A DNA stretch of 64,000 nucleotides from Alkalicoccobacillus porphyridii. Lineage in GTDB: Bacteria > Bacillota > Bacilli > Bacillales > Bacillaceae_D. The stretch lies in the NCBI RefSeq assembly GCF_007293315.1, contig NZ_VLXZ01000001.1, positions 558,001 to 622,000 on the forward strand, written 5' to 3'. The notes beneath the pieces are model-generated. The model saw nothing but the letters and a program-made list of their open reading frames with translations. It was not told the DNA's origin and did no database searches. This document shows positions 17,994 through 27,581 of this stretch, one piece after another; the first letter of the stretch is position 1, and each line of letters begins with the position of its first letter. The translations under genes and the position numbers were made by a program.

Positions 17994-20051
17994 TTATCTA
18001 GATAACACCACATATTGATAAGGAGCTAATTCCAGAGTTCCGCTTTCCTTTATTGCCGTCAAGGCGTTTGTATAGGTTACGTTCTCTTCTAAATGTATTT
18101 GCTGATCTTGCTCTGTAAAGTTCATAACAAACACATACTCTGTTTCGCCATCTGTTCGCTTCTGAACACTAACACCCTCAGGAATATCTGTTTCCATAAT
18201 TCGTGTTAACGATAACTCACTTACTTGCAAACGATAAAAATCATCGTAAAAAGCTTGTTCATTTGATGAAGCGATATAATATGCTTTTCCATTTCCTTTT
18301 GTATTCATTGTAACAGCAGGCATGTCTTTATATCCACCTGTTTTAAAGTGAGCGAGCACTTCTGCACCTTGTGCGTGGACTCGTTCATAATAATCTGTTA
18401 CCGCATAGCTTTGGTTACCATTAGATAAAACCACTCCATGCCCAGGGTATAAGCTATCAATCTCTTCAGCCCAGATTCCAAATACATCCTTAAGAGGACC
18501 TGGGAACCCACCAAGGAAACAGAGATCGTTTTCATTTACTAGGCCAGTCCAATAGGTAGCAACAAATGTACCACCCGCTTCTACAAACCTCTCAATTCTT
18601 TCAGCTACTCCTGGCTTAAGCATATAAAGCATTGGTCCTACTAGGATCTTATAGGAAGAAAAATCCTTCTCCATCCCAATGACATCCACCGGAACTCCTT
18701 GTTTCCAAAAAGCACGATAATGCGCCTGGCACTGCTCTGAATATTTCTTGTTCACGTTATTGAGTGCTTGAGCATCATCAATGGCCCAATGATTCTCCCA
18801 ATCAAAAATGATGCCTACCTCTGGTTTCACAGAAGTGCCAGCTACTGGCTCAAGTGTTTCTAACTGCTGACCTAGCTTTGCCACCTCTTGAAATACTCTG
18901 GTATGTTCAGAGCCGGAATGATCAACAACGGCTCCGTGGAATTTTTCGGAGGCTCCTCGTCCCTGTCTCCACTGGAAATAAAGAATGGAATCTGCGCCAT
19001 GTGCAACGGCTTGAATAGCAGAAAGCGCGTGAACGCCATCCTCTTTTGCTTTATTGATATCATGCCAGTTTACGAGACTTGGCGTATTTTCCATAATTAA
19101 GAATGGCTGACCATCCTTTAAAGAGCGAAATACATCATGTACAAACCCGACGTCCGAAGCAAGATTCTCTGTACTTTGACCATCATGATGCCACGCTGGA
19201 TAGCTATCCCACGTAACAATGTCTAGCTCCTTAGCAAACTTATTATAATCTAAGCCTAAGAACGGACGCATATGAGGATAGTTACCCATAAAGTTTGTAG
19301 TGACCGGGATGGATGGATCTGCTTGACGTAAAGGTGCGATTTCATGCTTAAAGAAGTCGATCGTTTGATCGTCTACAAACCGTCTCCAGTCAAGGTTCAT
19401 CCCGTGTACCATACTCTCCCCGTGTGGTGCAGGAGATTCAATTTGCTCCCAATTTGTGAAGGTATGGCTCCAGAATCCTGTCCACCATTGTTGATTCAGC
19501 AGCTCCAGATCATTGTTATACTTCTTTTTCAACCAGGCGCGGAAAGCATCCTGACAAAGGTCGCAATGACACTCTCCCCCATATTCATTTGAGATGTGCC
19601 ACATAATAAGCGCGGGATGGTTGCTATACCTTTCAGCTAGCTTCTGATTCATGATCTGAACTTTCTCTCGGTAAACCGGAGAGGTGAAACAATGATTATG
19701 GCGCTGTCCATGTAAATTACGGACACGGTTTTTCTCCACACGTAAGACTTCAGGGTATGTTTGCGATAGCCATGCAGGGCGTGCTCCACTTGGTGTTGCA
19801 AGAATCACATGACTGCCTTCCTCTGCTAATCGGTTCATAATCTCATCAAGCCAACCAAAATCAAACTGACCTTCCGTTTTTTCAATCGCACTCCAGCCAA
19901 AGATATTTATAGAGAAGGTATTTGTATGAGCTAGCTTCATTAAGCGATAGTCTTGTTCAATAATTTCTGGCATGTGCTGCCATTGATCAGGGTTATAATC
20001 TCCGCCGTGCATAAAACCCTTCACGTTTTTGTGTATCAGTGGGTAACGCAT
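17994..20051 (-). CDS. ganA: GH42 beta-galactosidase
   Basis: The 685-residue protein is a glycoside hydrolase family 42 enzyme. The acid/base glutamate is in MWHISNEYGGECHCDLC, whose cysteines form the typical zinc cluster, and the nucleophile is in FLIMENTPSLVNW. There is no signal peptide, so it acts in the cytoplasm on galacto-oligosaccharides brought in by the neighbouring ABC importer. The order LacI, binding protein, two permeases, GH42 matches ganRSPQA of B. subtilis. No endo-galactanase (ganB) follows here; the galactose genes follow instead. Confidence 0.92.
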   Translation of the reverse strand: MRYPLIHKNVKGFMHGGDYNPDQWQHMPEIIEQDYRLMKLAHTNTFSINIFGWSAIEKTEGQFDFGWLDEIMNRLAEEGSHVILATPSGARPAWLSQTYPEVLRVEKNRVRNLHGQRHNHCFTSPVYREKVQIMNQKLAERYSNHPALIMWHISNEYGGECHCDLCQDAFRAWLKKKYNNDLELLNQQWWTGFWSHTFTNWEQIESPAPHGESMVHGMNLDWRRFVDDQTIDFFKHEIAPLRQADPSIPVTTNFMGNYPHMRPFLGLDYNKFAKELDIVTWDSYPAWHHDGQSTENLASDVGFVHDVFRSLKDGQPFLIMENTPSLVNWHDINKAKEDGVHALSAIQAVAHGADSILYFQWRQGRGASEKFHGAVVDHSGSEHTRVFQEVAKLGQQLETLEPVAGTSVKPEVGIIFDWENHWAIDDAQALNNVNKKYSEQCQAHYRAFWKQGVPVDVIGMEKDFSSYKILVGPMLYMLKPGVAERIERFVEAGGTFVATYWTGLVNENDLCFLGGFPGPLKDVFGIWAEEIDSLYPGHGVVLSNGNQSYAVTDYYERVHAQGAEVLAHFKTGGYKDMPAVTMNTKGNGKAYYIASSNEQAFYDDFYRLQVSELSLTRIMETDIPEGVSVQKRTDGETEYVFVMNFTEQDQQIHLEENVTYTNALTAIKESGTLELAPYQYVVLSR

Positions 20052-20080
20052 CAGTTCACTTCCCTTTTTTCATAATAGAA

Positions 20081-20923
20081 TTAACCTTTTGTTCCACCTT
20101 GTGTGAGTCCCGAGACGAACTGCTTCTGTACGATTAGGAACAGGATCGTTACTGGAATCGCAATGAGTAGGGCTCCAGCAGCAAAAGTGGTGTAGCTTGC
20201 TCCCATTGGGTCCGCAACAAGATTATAAAGACCAATAGGTAATGTATACATTTCTGGTGAGCGAACAATAACACTCGCTAAAATAAAGTCTCCAAGTGGA
20301 CCAGTAAACGAGTTAATCGCAACTACCGCTAGAATTGGTTTGGCAAGCGGCATAATGATTTGAAGAAAAATCCGAAAGTGGCTCGCTCCATCTATCCGCG
20401 CAGACTCATCTAAGTCTTTCGGGATGGAATCCAAATATCCTTTCATTAAATAAGTGTTCATCGGAATTTGTCCACCTGCATAGATCAAAATTAACGCTAG
20501 ATGACTATTAATTAATCCAAGCATTTGCGCTAAGACAAAAATGGCAATTAATGCAGAGAATTGCGGAATCATTTGTAGAAGCAAAAACAGCATTAGCCCG
20601 TTTTTGCGCCCCTTGAAACGAAACCGCGAAAAAGCATAACCAGTAAAGCTAACCATAATTAACGTAAGAATCATCGTAATTAAGCCAATCTTCATAGAGT
20701 TGATATACCACTGAAGATAAAGCACTCGATTTGACGTAAAAAGCTCTACATAATGGGAAAGCGTTGGGTTACTAGGAATCATGGTTGTACTAACCAAACT
20801 GTTTCCCGGATTAAACGAAGCGCCAATTGCCCATAAGAGAGGATATAAAATGGCGGCCACGACTACAATTAAAACCGTATACGTCGCAGTAAGTCGTACC
20901 ATCGTTGATCGTTTAGTATTCAT
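20081..20923 (-). CDS. ganQ: Galacto-oligosaccharide ABC importer permease, MalG type
   Basis: The 280-residue membrane protein has six hydrophobic segments and the EAA loop (YLDSIPKDLDESARIDGASHFRIF) that docks the ATPase. It starts one base after the stop of the partner permease, so translation is coupled. No ATPase gene is in the cluster; sugar importers of this family usually borrow the shared MsmX ATPase, which would be encoded elsewhere. The neighbours set the substrate as galactan fragments. Confidence 0.9.
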   Translation of the reverse strand: MNTKRSTMVRLTATYTVLIVVVAAILYPLLWAIGASFNPGNSLVSTTMIPSNPTLSHYVELFTSNRVLYLQWYINSMKIGLITMILTLIMVSFTGYAFSRFRFKGRKNGLMLFLLLQMIPQFSALIAIFVLAQMLGLINSHLALILIYAGGQIPMNTYLMKGYLDSIPKDLDESARIDGASHFRIFLQIIMPLAKPILAVVAINSFTGPLGDFILASVIVRSPEMYTLPIGLYNLVADPMGASYTTFAAGALLIAIPVTILFLIVQKQFVSGLTQGGTKG

Positions 20924-20924
20924 G

Positions 20925-22226
20925 CTACATCATATCCTCCTCTTTGAAGGAATTGGTTCGCTTAAATTGCCAAAGCGCAATCGAAATCACAAAGATAGAA
21001 AGCAAAATGGTAATCGCTGCAGCTAGCGCATACTGTGAAGACTGCATGGTCAGCTTGTAAATCCACGAAACGAGAATATCCGTTCCTCCAGCCGTGGAGC
21101 CTGACACTGGTGGACCACCGCCATTAAAGAGATAAATAATATTGAAATTATTAAAGTTAAAGGTATATTGAGTAATTAAGATTGGAGCAATGGAATACAG
21201 AACAAGCGGCAAGGTAATTAAGCGGAACTTGCTCATGGTCCCAGCACCATCAATGGTTGCAGCTTCATATAAATCCTGCGGAATAGCTTGCAGAACACCC
21301 GTTGTCATAATAAATACAAAAGGAAAGCCAAGCCACATCTGCATAAAGATTAACGCAACCTTGCTCCAAAACGGATCGGTCAACCAAGGCTTCGGATCAA
21401 TTCCTATAAAAGCAAAGATATCGTTATTTATCGCTCCGAACGTATCATTAAAAAGCCCTGCAAAAATTAAAATCGTCACAAATCCCGGTACGGCCCATGG
21501 TAAAATCAAGATCGTGCGAAAAAAGCTCTTAAACTTAATTTCCTTTTGATTGACTAACACCGCGAGCCAGATTCCAAGTGCACACTGTAAGGTTGTAGCG
21601 AGCAGCGTCCAAATGATCGTCCAGCCTAACACATCAAAAAATGTCGCTCTCCAAATATCTACAGTAAAGATATTCGTGAAGTTCTGTAGCCCGACCCAAT
21701 CAAACAAGTTAGCCGGTGGCGAATGATATAAATCATAATTTGTAAAAGCGAGGGCGAAGCTAAACAGAATCGGAAATACGACAGTAAATATGAGCAAAAA
21801 GAAACCAGGTGTACTCATTAAATACGGAAAGCCTTGATCTAATAACAAATGATACTGGGCACGAATGGAATGCAAAGGCACGCGTTCATCGCGCCGTTTC
21901 CCATTCACATACGCATCCTTCATCATAAAATAATAAAGAGTGAGTCCAAGGGTTGCTACTATCACAGCAATGATCCCCTCAGCTAATAAAAACACGGAAT
22001 TATCCCGAGGAGTCTGTACACCTAATGTGAACAATCCCCAAAAGCCCATATTAAATAAATCCTTAAAAACAACGATAAAGGCGAAACCAAATACTAGAAA
22101 CACAGACCCCTTTGCAAATTGACGATTATATAGCTGACCAACCCCAGGAATAATTGACAATGCGAGGGCACGTCTGCGATGCTTCTTTGACACTGCACCG
22201 TACTCAAGGTTATCTTCCAATGCCAC
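20925..22226 (-). CDS. ganP: Galacto-oligosaccharide ABC importer permease, MalF type
   Basis: The 433-residue permease has extra N-terminal membrane segments (from LALSIIPGVGQLYNRQFAKG) before the six-helix core, as GanP/MalF proteins do, and an EAA loop (IPQDLYEAATIDGAGTMSKF). It lies 71 bases downstream of the binding-protein gene and one base before ganQ. Confidence 0.9.
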   Translation of the reverse strand: MALEDNLEYGAVSKKHRRRALALSIIPGVGQLYNRQFAKGSVFLVFGFAFIVVFKDLFNMGFWGLFTLGVQTPRDNSVFLLAEGIIAVIVATLGLTLYYFMMKDAYVNGKRRDERVPLHSIRAQYHLLLDQGFPYLMSTPGFFLLIFTVVFPILFSFALAFTNYDLYHSPPANLFDWVGLQNFTNIFTVDIWRATFFDVLGWTIIWTLLATTLQCALGIWLAVLVNQKEIKFKSFFRTILILPWAVPGFVTILIFAGLFNDTFGAINNDIFAFIGIDPKPWLTDPFWSKVALIFMQMWLGFPFVFIMTTGVLQAIPQDLYEAATIDGAGTMSKFRLITLPLVLYSIAPILITQYTFNFNNFNIIYLFNGGGPPVSGSTAGGTDILVSWIYKLTMQSSQYALAAAITILLSIFVISIALWQFKRTNSFKEEDMM

Positions 22227-22297
22227 ACACCTTCTTATTTAAAATCTAATAAGCGAGCAGACGTAGCTATCGCGCACGTCTGCCTTTCGCTTTATTG

Positions 22298-23572
22298 TTA
22301 TCTAGAATGATTTGCTTGAATTTGAGAATCAATGGTTTGCACTGCTTCGTCTAAAGCCTGCTGTACCTCTGCACGGTCGGTCGCAATTAAACCTAACGCA
22401 TTGTCTACAGGTGTCCAAACCTCTGCCATTTCAGGGATATTAGGCGTTAAGCTAGCATTTAAACTCTGTTCAGCCATCGCCGCCGCATTCTCATTTTCCG
22501 TCACTACTGGATCGTCAATTAAATCAACCAATGGTGGAACCTCTTGAGTTATTTCAAATCGTTTCTTGGAGTTTTCAAAGTTTGTCAGGAACTCTACAAA
22601 TTCTTGAGCCAGCTCTGCATTGTCAGAGTAAGAAGAAACGTTATAGCTTTTGACTCCTAGGAAGGAGCTCATATTTTCCCCATTTGAAAGCAATGGTAAC
22701 GGTGCAACCCCATAATCTACTCCCGCTTCTGCATAAGGACCAAATGACCATGGTCCTGAAATCACAGCTGCAGCTTTTTGCTCTGTGAATAATGAGTCAA
22801 GTACATTGATCCCTTGCTCCCCTATAATACCTGCTGGAAACAATCCTTCTTTAAAAAAGGTTTGAATATATTCTCCGCCTTCTACAGCGCCTTCATTGTT
22901 TAATCCAATATCTGTTACATCATAATTTCCATCAGCGTCCTGCGGAAAAACATAGCCTCCGTAACCGCCAAGCACACTTTGCGCATAATAGACTTCATCC
23001 CATTTTGCTAAAAAACCATATTGACCATCTTTGGTTTGATCCACTGATAAGTCATACCATTCTTCCAATGTTTCAGGAAGGTTATTCTCATCAACTAATT
23101 CTTTATTGTAGAATAGAACGGTTGTCTCTACAGCTTTAGGCAAACCGTAAACCTTGCCATCCACCATTTGAGAGAGCATCGTTTCTTCAGTATACAAACT
23201 CGTCACGTCATCAGAGACGTCTAACTCCGCTAATAACCCCTCTGTTACAGCTGTTCCAATTTGATCATGTGGAACGGTAATAACATCTGGGCCACTACCA
23301 GAAGGACCATCTAGTCGAAGATCTTCAATTTGTCCAGCATAGCCCTTTTCAATAACCTCTATTTGAACATCATGCTCTTGCTCAAATTGCTCCACGGCTT
23401 CGGTAATCCCTTCTGATTTCTGAATATCCTCCCATACGAGCAGTGTGTTAGATCCAGAAGATCCCTCTTCATTTGAAGCCGAAGGATCCTCTTCCCCTGG
23501 TCCACATGCTGTGAGCGCCGCAGCCATTAAAGTACAAGCACCTGTTGTTAAAAGCCATTTACCCTTTTTCAT
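22298..23572 (-). CDS. ganS: Galacto-oligosaccharide-binding lipoprotein
   Basis: The 424-residue protein is an extracellular family 1 solute-binding lipoprotein. The signal peptide ends in the lipobox LTAC at about residue 22, followed by a Ser/Gly/Glu linker and a MalE-like domain (TLLVWEDIQKSEGITEAVEQ). It delivers sugars to the GanPQ permease. The ATG at 23572 follows GGGGGAA; an in-frame upstream ATG lacks a ribosome site and would spoil the signal peptide. The linker is acidic, as in alkaliphile exoproteins. Confidence 0.9.
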   Translation of the reverse strand: MKKGKWLLTTGACTLMAAALTACGPGEEDPSASNEEGSSGSNTLLVWEDIQKSEGITEAVEQFEQEHDVQIEVIEKGYAGQIEDLRLDGPSGSGPDVITVPHDQIGTAVTEGLLAELDVSDDVTSLYTEETMLSQMVDGKVYGLPKAVETTVLFYNKELVDENNLPETLEEWYDLSVDQTKDGQYGFLAKWDEVYYAQSVLGGYGGYVFPQDADGNYDVTDIGLNNEGAVEGGEYIQTFFKEGLFPAGIIGEQGINVLDSLFTEQKAAAVISGPWSFGPYAEAGVDYGVAPLPLLSNGENMSSFLGVKSYNVSSYSDNAELAQEFVEFLTNFENSKKRFEITQEVPPLVDLIDDPVVTENENAAAMAEQSLNASLTPNIPEMAEVWTPVDNALGLIATDRAEVQQALDEAVQTIDSQIQANHSR

Positions 23573-23610
23573 CTTCGTTCCCCCTACTATATTTATAAAA
23601 AACACGAATA

Positions 23611-23624
23611 AGAAAACGCTTTCT
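23611..23624. promoter_or_regulatory. Cre-like or operator site upstream of ganS
   Basis: AGAAAACGCTTTCT is a near-palindrome with a cre-like core and both outer bases changed. It is 39 bases before the ganS start, close to where the transcript should begin, and matches the site upstream of galK1. Confidence 0.5.
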
Positions 23625-23682
23625 TAAGTAGAAGAATATCAGTGTTTATGAAAATTGTAAATATATTTTATTAATTAATTTA

Positions 23683-23698
23683 AGTAAAATGTTTTACT
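23683..23698. promoter_or_regulatory. Inverted-repeat operator, candidate GanR site
   Basis: AGTAAAATGTTTTACT has perfect 7-base arms around a TG centre, as LacI-family operators do. It lies between ganR and ganS, upstream of the importer operon. A related half (AGTAAAACTTTTT) overlaps the -35 box of ganR itself at 24921. Confidence 0.55.
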
Positions 23699-23811
23699 AA
23701 CGGGGGAAAGAGTGAGTGAGTAAGCATATGCGTATTAAGATAGAGGCGACTTTTACAAGTGAATGTCATTATTTTTATCAGCTAAAAAGTTTTACTTTAT
23801 GTTTAAACCAC

Positions 23812-24878
<1,067 letters not shown>

Positions 24879-24898
24879 TTAAATCTCAATCTTCCTTT

Positions 24899-24926
24899 AT
24901 TATAAACAAAATTATAATTTAGTAAA
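24899..24926 (-). promoter_or_regulatory. ganR promoter overlapping the end of the ABC-F gene
   Basis: On the minus strand TTTACT, a 16-base spacer and a perfect TATAAT precede ganR. The -35 region overlaps the ABC-F stop codon and the operator-like AGTAAAACTTTTT, so autoregulation is likely. Confidence 0.55.
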
Positions 24927-26544
24927 ACTTTTTATTCCTCGCATACTCATAATTCCCAACATAACTCGTCAGTTTCCCTTCTTCAAGCCAGCACGTTCTC
25001 TGAAATAGCTTATTTAGAAAATAGCGATCATGCGAGATGCAGAGAATAGTACCTTGAAATGCCTCAAGAGCCTCCTCGAGTATCTCTCTTGAATCAATAT
25101 CAAGATGGTTGGTTGGCTCATCCAGCAGAAGAAGATTATGCTGCTCATGGAGAAGCTGAGCAAGGCGTAACCTCATACGCTCGCCCCCGCTAAGGTCTTT
25201 TACTTTTTTAAAGACATCCTCTCCATAAAATAAGAAACCGGCAAGCTCGTTTCTTGCTGCACCTTCTTCTACATGAGCACTGTCACGAAAGGCATCAATG
25301 ACACGTTGCTCGGGCAAAAGTTCATTGCCGTGCTGGGAAAGAGAGCCGATAGATACACTCTCTCCAACCTTGACATCGCCAAAGTCTGCTTTCATCTCAC
25401 CGAGAATTAGTTGGAAAAGAGTCGACTTACCAGCCCCATTCGCTCCAACAATAGCTACTCTTTCCTGATAAGCTAACTGGAAGTTAACATCCTTTAGCAC
25501 AGGTTGCTCTGTTCCAAAGCCTTTATTTACATTCGTTAAAGTGACAACATCTGTCCCGCTTCTCCCTTTTTGATCGAAGGATAAGTGCATTTTTCTTTGC
25601 TGCAGAACTGGTTTTTTTAAGAGGTTGATACGAGCTAGTGCCTTTTCCATACTTTTCGCTTTCTTATGCAAACCAGCATTTGGCGGGTTGGATCGATTGG
25701 CCCAGTCTTTCAAGCGTTTAATAGCTTCCTGCATCTTCTTAATTTTTTTCTGTTGATCCTGGTATTGCTGGAACTCAAGTAATAATCTTTCTTCGCGCTC
25801 CTTCACAAAGCCAGAGTAGTTGGTATGATACGTTTGTAGTTCTCCATTATCCATTTCAATAATTCGTGTAACGGTGTCATCTAAAAATGCACGATCATGA
25901 GAAATGCTGACCACTGTGCCTTTGTACTGCTTAATCCAATCTGTAAGCCATTCAGACGCTTGTAAATCGAGGTGGTTGGTTGGCTCATCCAGTAGTAATA
26001 GGTTTGGTTTACGTAATAACAATCTAGCTAGCCCTACCTTCGTACGTTCGCCACCACTAAGCTGCTCCCATTGCTTACCTAACAGCGTCTGTATGCCTAG
26101 CCCCGAGCTGACTCTACGAATATCAGCTTCTACCTCGTATCCTCCCAATTCCATAAATTGCTGTTGTAGCTCACCATATCTGGCAAGCAGCTTTTCCATT
26201 TTTGCAGTATCCTCTACTCTCTCTAACTCTGCTTCTAGCTCACGTAATCTGATCTCGATATAGCGTAGCTCATGGAAGACGTCGGCAAGAATGTCAGAAA
26301 CCAATACGTCCCCATACTCTGGATTTTGCTCAAGGGTCCCCTTTGTACATCCCTTTTTCCAACCAACTCTTCCTGCTGAAGGCTGTGTCACCTCGCCCAT
26401 AATATGCAGCAAACTTGTTTTTCCTTCACCATTTCGCCCTACAAGCCCAACTCGTTCCCCTTGCTTTATTTCTAATGAAAGCTTCTCAAATACCAGATGC
26501 ACCCCAAACGATTGAGAAACCTCATGTAAATAGACGATCGTCAT
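24919..26544 (-). CDS. ABC-F subfamily ATPase (candidate ribosome-protection factor)
   Basis: The 541-residue protein has two ABC domains and no membrane segments. Walker A motifs are GRNGEGKTSLLH and GANGAGKSTLFQ, the signatures LSGGERTKVGLA and LSGGERMRLRLA, and both Walker B segments read LLLLDEPTNHLD. The two cassettes are joined by a charged helical linker around residues 245-320 (SNPPNAGLHKKAKSMEKALAR). ABC-F proteins act on the ribosome; some dislodge antibiotics, others assist translation. The leader peptide and attenuator upstream favour the antibiotic-inducible class. The class of drug cannot be inferred. Confidence 0.9.
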   Translation of the reverse strand: MTIVYLHEVSQSFGVHLVFEKLSLEIKQGERVGLVGRNGEGKTSLLHIMGEVTQPSAGRVGWKKGCTKGTLEQNPEYGDVLVSDILADVFHELRYIEIRLRELEAELERVEDTAKMEKLLARYGELQQQFMELGGYEVEADIRRVSSGLGIQTLLGKQWEQLSGGERTKVGLARLLLRKPNLLLLDEPTNHLDLQASEWLTDWIKQYKGTVVSISHDRAFLDDTVTRIIEMDNGELQTYHTNYSGFVKEREERLLLEFQQYQDQQKKIKKMQEAIKRLKDWANRSNPPNAGLHKKAKSMEKALARINLLKKPVLQQRKMHLSFDQKGRSGTDVVTLTNVNKGFGTEQPVLKDVNFQLAYQERVAIVGANGAGKSTLFQLILGEMKADFGDVKVGESVSIGSLSQHGNELLPEQRVIDAFRDSAHVEEGAARNELAGFLFYGEDVFKKVKDLSGGERMRLRLAQLLHEQHNLLLLDEPTNHLDIDSREILEEALEAFQGTILCISHDRYFLNKLFQRTCWLEEGKLTSYVGNYEYARNKKFY

Positions 26545-26591
26545 TGTTTATCTACTCCTTATGATTAGGAAGTAGACCATTTGTCCATACC

Positions 26592-26622
26592 AAAAAAGAC
26601 GGCAGAATCACTCTGCCGTCTT
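26592..26622 (-). terminator. Attenuator hairpin upstream of the ABC-F gene
   Basis: GACGGCAGA / TCTGCCGTC form a perfect nine-base stem followed by six T on the minus strand. It lies between the leader ORF and the ABC-F start, so transcription would normally stop before the gene. Upstream sequences can form competing structures, as described for the leader. Confidence 0.85.
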
Positions 26623-26664
26623 AATATCTATAGGTGGGCAAATGTCTCTTCCATTGGTTTTTTC

Positions 26665-26787
26665 CTATGCAGTTACGAATGTAAATTGGACAGACTGATC
26701 CAATTTCGTAACGGCTGTGGAAAATAGAGCCCGACATATTAACAGAAATGCTAAAAAATCAGACTCACTTCCAATGGAATGATTCAC
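26665..26787 (-). CDS. 40-residue leader peptide controlling the ABC-F gene
   Basis: A GTG start nine bases after GGAGG opens a 40-codon frame, MNHSIGSESDFLAFLLICRA followed by LFSTAVTKLDQSVQFTFVTA, ending in TAG. Its 3' half overlaps a hairpin with outer arms GTTACGAA/TTCGTAAC and inner arms AATTGGA/TCCAATT. Its 5' end carries TTCCATTGG, complementary to CCAATGGAA at about 26651-26659 just before the attenuator. Stalling of a ribosome on the leader could therefore switch the RNA fold, as in inducible vmlR, erm and msr systems. Translation is inferred from the ribosome site. Confidence 0.7.
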   Translation of the reverse strand: MNHSIGSESDFLAFLLICRALFSTAVTKLDQSVQFTFVTA

Positions 26788-26819
26788 TATGACCCACCTC
26801 CAATCTTATTAATACTCAT

Positions 26820-26848
26820 ATCTTAGCCAATATGGTGCGAGAAGTAAA
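26820..26848 (-). promoter_or_regulatory. Promoter of the leader/ABC-F transcript
   Basis: TTTACT, a 17-base spacer and TAAGAT lie about 30 bases upstream of the leader's start codon. Each box has two mismatches to sigma-A consensus. It is just outside the end of MITE copy C. Confidence 0.5.
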
Positions 26849-26858
26849 GCCGATGTAA

Positions 26859-27276
26859 GAAAATAGCGGATGAATCATGTTTCGTTTCTCCGGCTGCCGC
26901 TCCCGAATATGGGGGCACGCTTAAGCGGGAAGGTACCTGCGCTAATGGGAGCTGACCTTTTATCTCAATGAACTTGTTTTTTGATCCCACTGAAAAGAGG
27001 TTTTAAATCATAATGAATCTAAAAAAAACAGACCTCATTCCCTTAGAAAGGAATATTGGTCACTTGTCTGATCGGGAACATGAGCGGAAGGAGAACCCGA
27101 AGACTCCTGCGGAACAGAATGAGTCTGAAGACATCGAAGTGGTGGTTTTCCACTTCGAGGGCTGAGGCCGTTCCCGCGGAAAGCGTAGGGTTCTCCTGTA
27201 GCGGTGCATAGCTCATTTGTAGATGACTTTTTCAGTGATCTTCTTTTTATCCCGCAGGTGTCAGCCCACTATTTTC
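26859..27276. repeat. MITE-like element, copy C (complete)
   Basis: The ends are inverted repeats GAAAATAGCGG (26859-26869) and the complement of GAAAATAGTGG (27266-27276), ten of eleven bases matching; inner inverted motifs CACTGAAAA lie near 26987 and 27229. The core 27060-27215 has the same long paired arms as copies A, B and D, with the TCGAAGTGG/CCACTTCGA inner hairpin. The outer left third also matches the flank of copy B. No protein is encoded. Confidence 0.75.
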
Positions 27277-27345
27277 GTCCGCTTATTTAGATATATTTAT
27301 ACAATCATAGGGGCTTTACTCAATTAAACAAATGTTTATTTAAGC

Positions 27346-27453
27346 TTATGACCCTGCTACCCAATCAATGACGCCAATGATCATGGCCCAGAGAGGAATG
27401 TTAAGCAGGATTCCCCAAAACAATCCGCGCGCAAATCCTCTTTGACGAATCAT
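27346..27453 (-). CDS. 35-residue membrane miniprotein
   Basis: An ATG eight bases after GGGAGG opens a 35-codon frame, MIRQRGFARGLFWGILLNIP followed by LWAMIIGVIDWVAGS. It has a basic N-terminus and one hydrophobic helix (about residues 11-34), so it should be a single-pass membrane peptide. A sigma-B-like promoter stands immediately upstream. I do not recognise a family; similar tiny membrane proteins occur in stress regulons of Bacillus. Confidence 0.65.
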   Translation of the reverse strand: MIRQRGFARGLFWGILLNIPLWAMIIGVIDWVAGS

Positions 27454-27477
27454 GATGATCGCCTCCCTGTAAGTACT

Positions 27478-27503
27478 ATACCCACTTATGGGAGAGATAG
27501 AAC
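27478..27503 (-). promoter_or_regulatory. Sigma-B-like promoter of the 35-residue gene
   Basis: On the minus strand GTTCTA, a 14-base spacer and GGGTAT resemble the general-stress consensus GTTTAA-N12-15-GGGTAT. The -10 box ends about 24 bases before the start codon. Confidence 0.5.
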
Positions 27504-27581
27504 ATGACTGGCAGGTACTACGAATACCCTATACCTGTTGTTAAGGTTATTCATAGCCCGTTCGTCAGCATATCTGAACAC

